A stretch of 64,000 nt of DNA from Cloeon dipterum. Lineage: Eukaryota; Arthropoda; Insecta; Ephemeroptera; Baetidae. The notes below the pieces were generated by a model. It did no database searches, was not told the DNA's origin, and was given only the letters and a program-made list of their open reading frames with translations. Position numbers and translations under genes: made by a program. Location: NCBI RefSeq assembly GCF_949628265.1, contig NC_088789.1, forward strand, positions 15,864,886 through 15,928,885. Direction: 5' to 3'. Below, in pieces: positions 1-12,217 of this stretch. Numbering within the stretch: the first letter of the stretch is position 1; the number at the start of each line of letters is the position of its first letter.

Positions 1-240
1 TTATAAATCTTCTTTCTGACTAACAGGGTCTGCATGCGCGTAATATAAATTTTTTTTACATAATATTATGTGGCTTTCCGTATGTATGGCAAGTCGTAAA
101 CAGAGCCTTCCAAGATTATTTTTGGCCTGACACTGCTGTGTCGAAAGTAGATAGTGTTAATTCGGAGCAGAACAGAAACTAAGACGTGACGGGTGTCGAC
201 GGAGCGGCTGCAAATATTATAAGGATAAGGGCAAGCGGCA

Positions 241-320
241 GGCCTCCGCCGCAGCAGGCAGGCGCAAGGCGTGACGTCACTCGGGTGTTGATCTGACGTT
301 CGTCAGCTGACGAGGGTCGC
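241..320 (+). promoter_or_regulatory. CRE-like and palindromic sites upstream of AGPAT
   Basis: A consensus cAMP response element TGACGTCA lies at 272-279, and a 12-bp perfect palindrome CGTCAGCTGACG at 301-312 with a half-site TGACG just before it. They sit about 250-290 bp upstream of the 5' UTR splice donor of the acyltransferase gene in a GC-rich patch, so they are plausible promoter-proximal bZIP or bHLH sites. Their function is inferred from the motif only; no TATA box is evident nearby. Confidence 0.4.
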
Positions 321-560
321 GCGGGGATGGAATGCACAGGGTGTATTGTATTGATTTTCTGGTGCCAAACACCAGTGCGAAGCCGTACTAAGACTGAAGT
401 GCGGCATTTTCCAACGCGCCTCGCGCCCTTTTAATCGCTCAATCGCTGAGCACGTACAAATAGCCCACCTTGGGCGCCAGTTTCCCCGATAACCATGGAG
501 TAGCGAGCTAACTGCGCACCTTCGCCTCAGCCTGTGAGCTAGCCGAACCCCAGATTCGCG

Positions 561-621
561 GTATGTTTGACGGTCGTAGTGTCGTGTTTAATTTTTTAAG
601 AAAACTCGATTTCGTTTTCAG
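561..621 (+). other. 5' UTR intron of AGPAT
   Basis: A donor GTATGT at 561-566 and an acceptor TTTTCAG ending at 621 bracket a 61-nt intron. The initiator ATG of the acyltransferase begins at 622, immediately after the acceptor, so the preceding GC-rich sequence (roughly 430-560) is a non-coding first exon. The intron is inferred from splice consensus and its length, which matches the other short introns here. Confidence 0.6.
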
Positions 622-3600
622 ATGGCATTCTCTCTGCTCGAGTTGATCGTGGTCGCCCTGATGCTGGCCCTGCCCTTTGCCTACGAGTCTAGTCCCAAGT
701 TTCGCTATTACCTCAAGTTTGCCATCTACTACGGACTCGTTATGACAACAGCTGTATTTGTAATACCTATCATGATGTTCCGTCCAGGAGAAGTAAAAAA
801 TTTGTTGTGAGTTGGATCAAAAATTTATATAATTATACGTATGATATATACATATATGTATGTACATAATTATGTATGTGGTGGTGACTCAATTATAGCA
901 CCCATCCCCATAACAAAATTTCGTTCATGCTAAGACAAACAAATTTTTTTAAGAGACCACTAATTGAGTCACAAAAAGTGCGTGGATGCTTACTACTGAG
1001 TCATGACCATATTTTAATCTATTAATTTTGTTCCGCAACAGTGAATTATCAGGAGACGCTCACCTTCAGTGACTATAGATCAACCTCATTTTTATAATTT
1101 AAACTGTGAATATATGTGTGATTTAATTTATTTGGCGTCATAAGTCACAAGTGTCCATTTATCCTTTTTTGAATATAATTCAAAATCTATTTAGATTACA
1201 TCGGCTCTCTTTGTTTTGCTATCTACTCAAATTCCTCTTGCACAAAATACAGGAAAAATAAATAAATAATAATATTTTCACATAGGTTGTTTCTATGATT
1301 AAAAATTAATATGTATTTATGTTTTTCTTATTTTTTCAAAATTTATTTTTGTTAGTAAATATTACCCTGGTCTTTAAACAAAAAAAATCACTTAGAATCT
1401 AAACACCAATTTTCCTATTAAGTAAATTAGTTTAGCATTTATTTTACCCTCCTGTGTCACCCAAACAAAAATGGATCTCTGCTTGTCATTTTTCAGCATT
1501 TATATTTAGTTTTTAATTTTAATGAAATATCCAATAATCCAATTTGCTTGATTGAGGCCCAAATAAACATAAATGCTTAAAAACGGCTCCATTTTAGGTT
1601 GGCATCGTTCCTCTGTCGGCACATTTCAAAGTTGGTTGGACTTCGCTGGGAAATCCGCGGCAAGGAACATTTGGAGAAGGACATGGCGTGCATCATTGTA
1701 GCTAATCACCAAAGCTCACTGGACATTCTTGGTAGTTTATAGAGTTAGCAGCTCTTTTCAACTTCATTTGAATTCAATCAGGAATGTTTGATCTATGGCC
1801 TGTGATGGATAAGTGCACCGTGGTGGCTAAGAAGGAGCTGCTGTACGCCTGGCCCTTCGGACTGGCTGCCTGGCTGTGCGGCCTTATTTTCATCGACCGA
1901 CACAACTCAAACACAGCCAAGGAGTCAATGAACCAAGCCACGAAACATATTCAAGACAACAAGGTCACTACTATCTTATCTAAAAATGCTAACGGCTCTT
2001 GCTTTTTTTCCAAAACTTGCAAATATTTTAACCTGTTTATATGTCCATCTTATGAAGCCTGAAATGCAGTAGAACAAGTACGAAGTTTTCGATCATTTTG
2101 CAATGTTGCCTGACAGTCACTGCGCTCAAAACAGCAAGGCAATTTGCGAATTTTTCGTGCTAACAGCTGATTATTAGACGGCTAGCTGCACCAGTTGACA
2201 AATGGAATCGACCTGAGTGAAGTACTAATTTTGAAAAACTCACAGCAAATCTAGCAGAGTATGAGCCCAAATTGCCGTAGTGTCCTCAATTCTATAAATT
2301 GTTGAGGTTATCTTTGGCCGTTTATACTCATCGAAAAAAAATAATGTTATTGCATTGTATTATATTCAATCGTTTTGCAGATTAAGCTGTGGATTTTCCC
2401 TGAAGGAACAAGGAATAATGTTGGCGCAATGCTGCCGTTCAAAAAAGGAGCTTTTCACGTTGCAGTTTCTGGCCAGATACCGATTCTTCCCGTTGTTTTT
2501 TCTTCCTACTATTTTTTGGATCACGCTAAGAAAACATTTGACGAAGGTAAGTTTGTCCCCTACACATATTTTCTACCTTCAGTATTTGACGAAATGTCAC
2601 GGGTGGGAGAACAAAATTGGCAAAATTGAGGTCATGTGAACTCAATGAAATTTGGACCAGAAATCAGATTTAACTAGTAGACAAGTCCAAAAGTTTTCCG
2701 ACAGTATATTCATATTTTTATGGGTCTTGCGGGACAATTTTGGAAAACTGAGACCTCAATATCTCATCTCCCCTTGGTACAATTTGGAAATTAATTTGTG
2801 CTTTGGATTTCTCTCGCCAAGCTCAATTGAACTAACACCAAAATTTTGTTTGTTATTTAAATTTTTGAAATGAGCTCACAGAATATTTTTTAATTTTTTA
2901 AATGTGCTTAAGAATTGTGTACGACATGTGTAAAAATTTCAGAGCTAAAAGTGCTTTTATTTTCGAAAAGTTCCCCTTTCCGAAAAACGCGATATTTCTC
3001 GACTTTTTCATGTTTTGCAAATCATGTCACCTACAAATCTTGGGCTTGAACCATCAAAATTGCAAAACTGCACACATTTAGACTCGTCTTGACCTACCCT
3101 GATCAGCTGAAGAGTTTAAGAACTTTTTTTATAGAGCCTCTGCACAGCACTTCCCGTGGGCTATAAGCTCACAAAATTCCAAAATCCCGTACTCAATTCC
3201 AAAATTGTATGAAAAATCCAATTTATCAGAAGTGACCTTCACCTAAAACTTCAAATTTTGTGTTAATTAAATCCGACTCGGTGAGAGGAATTCAAAGCAC
3301 ACTTTGTTTTTGAAATTTCACCACGGGTAGATGAGATACTGATGAGGTCTCAATGTTCTCCAAAATAAAAAGTGAATATTTTGCCATGTATCAACCTCCT
3401 CTGCAACAAGACGTTAAGAATAGGCTTTAAAATTGCTTTCAGGTCGTGTAATCATGACCTGCTTGCCTCCGATCGAAACGACTGGTCTTGGCAAGGATGA
3501 CATCGAGAAGCTGGTCGAGCAGACCCGCAATGACATGATTGCTGAGTTCCATCGCACTTCCGCCGAGGTTCTCATGGAGGTGAACCGCTCAAAGTCAGAC

Positions 3601-3660
3601 GGAAACTTGAAGAGTGAGAAGATTGTGAGCGAGGAAGGTACTAAAATCGAAGAGTCGTGA
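622..3660 (+). CDS. AGPAT: 1-acyl-sn-glycerol-3-phosphate acyltransferase (AGPAT/LPAAT)
   Basis: It acylates lysophosphatidic acid to phosphatidic acid in the ER membrane, an early step of phospholipid and triacylglycerol synthesis. Five coding exons join in phase: 622-806, 1598-1731, 1782-1963, 2381-2546 and 3443-3660, giving 294 aa (human AGPAT1 has 283). All four acyltransferase blocks are present: NHQSSLD at residues 98-104 (catalytic His-Asp), GLIFIDR at 140-146, FPEGTR at 173-178 and the Pro-containing block LPVV near 203-206. Two hydrophobic segments lie in residues 1-55. The weakest junction is the donor at 1964 (GTCACT); the other donors are near consensus. The 3' UTR appears to run to an AATAAA at 5057. 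AGPAT is firm; whether it is the alpha/beta or another isoform cannot be settled here. Confidence 0.93.
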
Positions 3661-5056
3661 AATATTTTATATTTTGAACCAAAGAGTCAAACAAATGCTC
3701 CTAGACTTATTGTTAGTGATATTTTCGGTCGCTCTGAGAGAAATCTTCAAACGAGAATCAAATTCTCATTTTTCATAGTGGGAGACCAGAAATTATATGA
3801 AACCAAAAAGGATAATGTTGTGCTTCGTAGGTATGATATATAATTTAGTTGAAGGCTTCTAACTGTAATTTAAGCTTAATTGACCAAAATCTTATAACTC
3901 CGCATGATTGTATCTATCGCCAATACTGGTTTCATTTCTAACAGCATTTGTTAATTTTAGCTGGTCTAAAAGTACATTCCTATTTACTCATTTTTGTCAG
4001 CTAACTATGTGCCAAATTAATTTCATTCCCGCAACTCTCAGTCAATTTTATGTGTTGGGAATATTCATTTTTAATGCTATTTAACACCAGTTTGAGCAAT
4101 AAATCAATCGCCAGTATTGATTTCAACAAACGCGAAATAGCCACTTTCTTATTGCATCTCAAGCTACAGTGGATTAATAGGAGCACTGACTAATATTAAG
4201 TTTTAATCTCACACATTCACTCGACTTAATTTCCATCACTTTACAATCCAGAGTAGCATACATTGCTACCTTAGCCGCCAATTTCATGCAATTCAAATTT
4301 TCAATATGTCAAGTCTACTTTGGCGCTTAAAAAATTGGTTGAATATCATGTTTCACGGTCTCGCAAGTCAAACAAACAGTTCAGGGAGGGTTGCAAAATT
4401 GAACCGATCACGATCAACGCTGCTTCGAATTTCACTCTGTGATAAATGGTACGATAGAAAGATGTTAACTCGGTGTAGAAAGAAGTCGTTCAACATATTT
4501 TGATATAATTTACGAATATGCAACCCCAAAAATAGTGTATTTACTCCTGATAGCTATGCTTTTTTGCTATTCTGTCAGAATTGCGTTTGAACCTTAGCCA
4601 GTTGAACAGATTGAAATCAAAGTAAATCGTCAGCTGAACTGCACTGACTGTAACTATTGCGGATCATTCATGGCAGCTGAGATATTTTAATATCGACGCT
4701 GTGAAAAAGACTCATCAACTCATCATAATGAGCCTCAAGATAAACTCTTTACCTTTTAAGTCTTGTCAAATTCTGTATTATAATATTAAATTAACAAATT
4801 TTGTATATTTTGCACTGTATAGCCTTATACATGGCTCTTGTGCTGCCGTTTGCAGGTGGATAGTTGTGAATTACTCTTGTAACGAGGCTATTTTATTTTT
4901 CAGTCATATTAGATAACTGGGGACTGGGAGGGAAATGTTTAGTGAAAGCTGATGATCTCTTCTTACAAAAATGTAACTCACATTAAAATGTATAACATGG
5001 AATCTCGACTTGATTCATGTCATCTATATGGTATTTAAATAATAAAAATAATGTGC

Positions 5057-5062
5057 AATAAA
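5057..5062 (+). terminator. Candidate poly(A) signal for AGPAT
   Basis: A canonical AATAAA lies about 1.4 kb after the AGPAT stop and before the inferred Dbx 3' end. Other AT-rich hexamers occur earlier, so the real cleavage site may be upstream. Confidence 0.4.
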
Positions 5063-5147
5063 TTATTTAAACCATTTTCAATCAATATGAAAGTTTTAAA
5101 AATGGGGAAAATTATTAAGGAACTCAATAATTTTGGATAATCACAAA

Positions 5148-5153
5148 TTTATT
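5148..5153 (-). terminator. Candidate poly(A) signal for Dbx
   Basis: TTTATT on the + strand reads AATAAA on the - strand, 375 nt downstream of the Dbx stop codon. It lies 86 nt from the AGPAT signal on the other strand, which fits a tight convergent gene pair. Confidence 0.45.
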
Positions 5154-5527
5154 TCTTCTTTACACAATATTGTATTTTAATTCGAGTTAACACCAAGCAC
5201 AGTGTCATTCATATTTATACTGAGTTATTTACAAAAAGACTTCTAGATCTTCTTTCAAGATCTCTTATTTTTTCCTAAGATTGTGCGGCATTATTGCGAA
5301 AATGAAGTGTTCTCGGATCTGATTTAGTGCATACTTTATCTTATTGATACACTGATGATAATAATTATACTATATAGTAAGTTGAAGAGATTAAAAAATC
5401 CAGCCATTTCCAAGTACAGTGTATTTACATGCCTACTAACGTAATCAACCGGACAGCGCGGCAATTTAAGGTAAATGCGGACATAGTTAACAAAAAATAT
5501 CAATTTCACGAGCTGTATACGCTCAGA

Positions 5528-8500
5528 TCACGTCACGTTGATTTCCTCGTCGTCCGACTCGTCCCAACACTCTTGCTGCGTCGGCGACATGTCAGCCTCG
5601 TGCTGGCCGCCGGCCGCCTGGGGCGAGCCCGCGGGTGACATATCCGATGGGCCCAGGTCACGCATCCTGGCTCTGTCCGCCTCGGCGTCGCTCAGGTCGG
5701 GATGCGGGTTGTTTTTGTTGGGCAGGGTTTGTTCCCGCGAACCTCCAGCGGCCAGAAGCTCCCGTTCCTTCGAGTTGCGCCACTTCATCCGCCGGTTTTG
5801 GAACCAAATTTTTACCTGGAAAAATGAGATTTTTAGTGATTTTGGCGAGTTGATAAATTTGTCAGAATAATTTTTATTCGACGGTTTCCCATTGAAGGAA
5901 GACTTTTTCTGGACTTGCCGCAGTTTTTGGATGCGTGTCCAATTGCAAGCGTTAAAATTCTCAACTGTTACATTTGATCAATCGCCGTGAGCTTTCACTC
6001 CCATTGAAAATTTACCCCAGATCAGACGCCACACGGCGACCTGGCATGAATTGTTATTCGCGTGATTAATGGAAAATTTGGACTGGCACGTCGCTGAGTT
6101 TGATCAATTATTGGAAAGAGAAGCAGCAGTCAACTGCGGATGCCGCTAGAACGTGTAAAATTGATTTACTACCAAAACCGGATACATACAAAACGAATCG
6201 TAAGGAGCGAATTCATTCCATTACGTACTGGAACACGGGAAAATTTGACGGGGATTTTTTTCTTTAAATTTCATAATTGCTAAACACCTTGCATAATGGG
6301 ACTCCTCATTTTTTTCTCCGTTGTTCATTGCATCTGGATGACATGGCATTTTATTAGCAATGATAATTTTAGGGGATAGTTTTCAGATGCAGACTAGTAT
6401 AGTTTAATAAATAATTTCTAGTCCGGGTGAGTATTAGCCCTTTTTCTAGCAATTTTTAAAATTTGACATAATTTAACATTGAAAGTACAAAAAGAGTTGT
6501 GTTCGATTCTTGGCACAGCGCTTGCAGGGGGTGACAAAGAGAGACCACCATCGTCACTCACTCACCCCCGACGGCGGCCGCATCTGGCGGTGACACGGCC
6601 CGGCGTCGCGCATATACAAACGTGCGTGATGTGCGCGAGCAAGCAAAATAAGTCACTTTTCGACCCCAAATCAGCAGCTTTTTACTCTGCGGCGGCACAA
6701 AAGCGCGTGCGAGTTTCACGGGCGGGCTGCAAATTTCGACTTTGCTTGTTTGACAGGCATCGGTGATTACACAATATTGATGTCTCAATCCTGCGTCATC
6801 AATAATCCATTTATTGCGCTGACGAATGGGTATTTTTTGGCCCCCATTTTTCGTGTAATTACCATAATGTCAGCATTTACGAATGTGTTATTGCCATGTC
6901 AACGTTCCCAGATGTTTTATTTTGTGCGCGAATATAACGCGTCGCATGCGATTGTCACGTCTGTGAAAAAAAGAATAATCGTGATACGTTTGACAATGGT
7001 TGGTCACTGTTTATTTGTGTTTTGATGTGCTCTGCTGCGTTTTTCCATTAATATTCGTTGTTGCAAATTAATCGCGGGGCATTTTTACGGTTGACCAACA
7101 AATGTTAACCACCGTATGATATACTGGGGTACTTCATTCATCGCTCACCATATTAAATCCGCGCGTTTAAAATTTTTTTAAATAACATACGTAAATCAGC
7201 GGATTAAATACTCAGAGCATTAACTAAAAAAAAGACTAACTTGCTCAGAACACATTACTGTATAGGGAACTGTTCGTTGGAAATTTCTGACTTTTCTCTT
7301 TTGAAATGGAATGAGGATTGTGCGCAGTATTATGAATTTATTCTAACAATCTGAATATAATATTTGAAAGAGAGCATTGTGCCGTAACTGCGAGTTATTA
7401 ATTTTCTTTTCCTGCGATAATAAAAGTGGAAAATGCTGGAGCAAATGCCGCACAGAAGCCTTGAAGAGGGAGGGAGCGAGAGAGAGAGAGAGAGAGGCGT
7501 TTAGCCATGGCTGGCATGCAAAAGCTTTGCAGCTGACGTTGAATCAATTTTATGATAACGAGTCTCGAAGCTCGGCGTTCGCTCGCAAATCGCTCCGTCG
7601 CCTGCAGGTTCGCGAGAGTATGCAACCGGCTCGGCATATGTGTACAATAGCCGAAAAATGCCTAATTTTAGGAATTCCCCGAGCAGCCAACTGACATTTC
7701 CATTTGGCGTATGATGGAAAATACTTTGCTACTTTTTCTTCATCCCCTTCTGAGTCAGTGGACAAACAGTTTTTGTAAATCGCTGTTGCATAGCAGAGAT
7801 TGCCAGTAACCTCCGAAAAAGGGTGGAATTAAAATTATTGTTTCGATTGAAGAGCGATTTTTCGATTTTTGCAACAGTCGGATTTGTGTGTCATTGTGAG
7901 AAGTTACTGGCAATCACCGCTTCCACAGCGAAAAATATTATATTTAAAAGCAAATTTTGATAACTTATTGCATCGTTGTGAGAATACTTGGCAAGATATT
8001 GAACGATGATAATGGCGACGGAACCGCTTGCGAACCGAGTCAAGAGCGGGGCTCATGTTTGATGCATAAAGCAGTGGCACTGCTGGCGTTTTCTCGGATG
8101 GCGCCTTGTAGAAGCATCTCGGCAGATAATCTGATTGTATATTCATACTTCAATGACTCTCGCCGACGCTTAATTAAATTTTATTTTTCCTCTCGCGCGC
8201 TGCTCCCATCTTCCCACTCGTGCGCTCTTAATTAACATTTTAGCGCCGGAAAAAGTGAATGAAGCAGAATTGCTGGCTCGAAGAGATGAGAGTTTTTCTA
8301 CCCCTAATATGGTAACTGCACGGATTTCACGCGCAGCTCGATAATTTCAGTTCGGCTCGAGGAAGAGGAAATTCAGCTGTCATCAACAGTTGTCCGATTT
8401 TCAGCGGGAGGGGCAGTTCGAGTTAGTAAATCTCTCGGAACAACACAAGGGAAGGCGAGCATTAATTTTACCCTGCTTGTTTGCGCCGTTTTTTAATTGG

Positions 8501-11500
8501 CCGCCGGCCATTCACGAGACGGAGACGGCCGTAAAAGCAGATTTTATTTAATTCTCTACACACGCAATTTAATTAATCGCCGCCGCCTGCTGCTCCAGTG
8601 CGATCGCTGCCGAAAGAGTTACTTGGCGCTTTATTGCCATTGTTTTATTGCCCTAATTAAGTATTCCATATTGCCGCTGTATTAACAAATTATACAACCG
8701 AGCGGAACAAATTATTGCTCAAAGTTATTGCATTAATTATATTGTAGGCTGCCGAGTTGGATACACGACGCGCGCGCCTTTTGTGCGCGGCGCCGCGTGT
8801 GCGGATAACTCTCGTCACTTATGCATATTGGGCGCCCGCCGCGATTTTCCACACTTCAAAGCTGCCACAGCCGCGCACCGAGTGAGTGAGAGAGAGAGAG
8901 AGAAGCTGCGAATTAATTTAAGTCGTGCTAAATTGATGCCAATGAAATGCACAACAACTCAGTGATGAAAATAGAAACAATTAGAGGTACTGCAAAATGT
9001 CCTGACGGAATAAAAAATACGGAGAGACAACATGATTTTCTCTGGAGATGTAGGTTATTTTGAGTCAACAACCTTTTACCTGTAGTTGAAACATTTCTGA
9101 CCCTTGATGATGATTCATCATCGTAGGAGGGGTTTACAAAATATCAAATAACTTGTGACAAATCAATTTAAAAACCCGACATGATGAACGAAGTATGAGT
9201 GCTAAAAAAGACTAAAGAAAATTTAAGCAATTTTCTTTATATTTCATATTGAAAATTAAAAGTGTTTATATTATAGGGCAGTGAATTTTTGATGCTTAAT
9301 TTTTTGGAAATAGTCGGCAGTTTTATTGTTTCAAAACTATAGCTTTAATATATTTGCGGATTTTTGTATTGCGCTTTGACTGCTGCTAAAGTATGATTAA
9401 GAAAGTTATCTAGGTCTAGATGGCAAATTGAATGGGCTTGATCGCGTAATTTGGGCTAATTTTGTGTCTATAAGTGAATCAGATGCTTCGAAGTATAATT
9501 TCAGCTGTGATTTATTCCCAACTAACCCCCTTTCCCCCCAAAAAATAAACAAACCGAGATGGAATTGTTATTGAACGCTAAGTAAAACGAGGGATCTGTC
9601 TATTATTAGCTTTTGAGTTGCAGGTAAGCGCATGTGCCGAATCTTTCAAGACGAATAATTGTAAATAATGGAAACTATTGCGTCACAAATTGAACTTGAA
9701 TGCAATGCACGTTTGCCAGTACTACTAATTCCGTTTTCAATCTCATCAAATGAGCATGATACGCACGTGCTCAATATCAGGTTTCCGCAATCAGAAGGGA
9801 AATCCCGGCTGACAAGAGCGAACACACATCATGTACTTGAGCGGCGATATTTGCCAACAAGCCTTGTCGGCGGCGGGGCAAGAAATGAGGAGCGCCGGGT
9901 CAATTTATTTTGCTATCAGTTTAATTGCAGGTTTGTTTTGGCCTCTCTCTTTCTCTCGACGCGGCCGGGCAACTGGATATTCCTGCGAACGTGCACGCGT
10001 GCGGCTCCGGGGGTGGAGCGGAAAAAGCCAAAGGGCGATTCGCCCCCGTCTGCATGTTAGCTGCCAAACACACATGCACCACTTCATTCATCAAACACCC
10101 CATGTAACATATTCTTAAATTCTTATTTCGCCCCCCAGCAGCCCTCGAGAGCAGAGAAAGTACGCACTTTGTGTCGGGCACAGCCGAGATTGGATTTCGT
10201 TTCACTCGATGGCCGTGCTAATGCGCCGCGCTGCATATTGCAAACACTGCGCTATTATATACAAACGCATGCATGCAACTGATGGCCGAGTGTGTGTCAC
10301 TGTGTGTCGCGCGCGTGAGGAGGGGTCGCCCCGGCCCCCAGGCGCACTCGGCGGCCCGCGTAATTGTTTCAGCAGAGCGCCGTTTAAATTGATTGCGCTG
10401 CAATTGATTACGCTTTCTGCCTGGTTTAACGCTAACCGCGTCTCGGCTGCATCACCAAACAAAACATCCGGGGGAATCGAGTATTCATTGCTCGTTGATG
10501 CCGAGAGAGTGCATTTTTACATCGCTCTCTGTAAAAGACACTTCTGGTGCTCGGCGAAGTGAATACTCAACAATTTATTTTAGCTCTCTTCTTGACAGAA
10601 TAAACAATCACAGTAATGATATACTCAATAAAAGTTCAAAAACGCACATATATTAGCTTTTTTACTAGAAAATGGAGAGCAGATATTTTTGATTAAATTT
10701 TTAATAGCTATAATAATAATTGTGGATATAGAATAACTCAAAATCATTTTGTATTAAGAAACCTATCATTGGGTGTGGCTAAGAAGTATTTTTTTAACTT
10801 TTGTTTGAGCTCAATCCTAAATTTTTAGTTTTTAGGGTGCTATATTATATTATAGGTGTCGGAATAACCAAGTATGCCGGAAAATGTGTATGCACTTTTT
10901 ACGGAAAATCGGGGAGAAACCCCGGAGAGAACTACTTTCAGCCGAAGCGCCTTTTTCACACGGAGAACGGCCTCCTACCAATGTTGAAGGACTGCGATGG
11001 ATCCGAAATTTCCCTCCCTGTGTGGTGCTCTTAGCAGTGGTGCTATTTTAACTTATTTTTTATGTAATTGACAAATTTATTCACTTAGTGCTAAAACCGA
11101 TTCATTTTTTCAATCGCATGATTTTTCAGTTTCTATTTGTCACTTATTGCCTCATTGCTATTGTTTAAGTAACTTTTCAACAATTTATAAACTGTATTTA
11201 CAAAAAAAAATATTATGAATTGAGATGTTAGTCGTGTTAATCTATCTAACCTAAAAGTTATAGTCTGCTGACTTTGATTATAATATTGTCTATTAATTCA
11301 ATTAACAATGAGAAATTTAATACTGTTTGATTTATAACGAGAAAATTATAGCAGTAATTAATTAACATGAACATTTATGTACGGCACTTAATTACAATCA
11401 TACATTAATAAATATAATTTAATTATCTAAAATAACTTATTATCTTACTAAAATTTCACCAGAAATATTTTTGCAAGCAAAATAAAGTTTTAAAATTTTG

Positions 11501-12125
11501 TTGTAACTATTTTAGCTAATTTTAATTGTAATAACGATTCCTCAGCTTATTTAAAATTATTTAAACTTCAAACTAGAAATTTTCAGATGTGTTTTATTTT
11601 GAAAATCATAAGTAAAAGGTGCTATAATGAATCAAACGAACAAACCCCAAAAAGATCAGCGTTTGCTCAATTTAATGCCAGCAGGCTGATTTTTCCCCAA
11701 CCTCTATCCGCCGCCGCGTGCGCGCTGAAAAGCAGTTGGCGTCGGCTGCTGGCGAAAAGACTTGATGATAGCAATATCATGAAATCTCTGTTGGCGCAAT
11801 AAAAAATATCCAGAGAGCGCGGAGAGAGAAAAATGGTTATGGAGTGGAACGACGGCGGTGGCGGCGGCGGCGGAGAGAGAGAAGCGGAGAGCGATTTTGC
11901 ACACAGCAGGGAGGGTGCGAGATGATGATGATAAAAATTGGTAGAGCGCAGGCAGCTTTCTTGTATTTGATTGGTTGAGAAGAGGAATTTTATCGACCAC
12001 ATAATATAGAAGCAAAGAGAGAGTAAAAAGTCGAGAAAGAGGCGTTTTATTCGCGTTATAAAAGTACCATGGTGGGGCTTTTGCGAATCAAATGCCGCCG
12101 ACAATAATTCTGCGCGCGATATCGT

Positions 12126-12217
<92 letters not shown>

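Larger units (their letters stand above)
3661..5527. other. Convergent 3' UTRs of AGPAT and Dbx
   Basis: This AT-rich stretch lies between the two stop codons and holds no supportable coding sequence. It probably consists of a long AGPAT 3' UTR on the + strand and about 0.4 kb of Dbx 3' UTR on the - strand, judged from the poly(A) signals near 5.06 and 5.15 kb. Confidence 0.5.
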
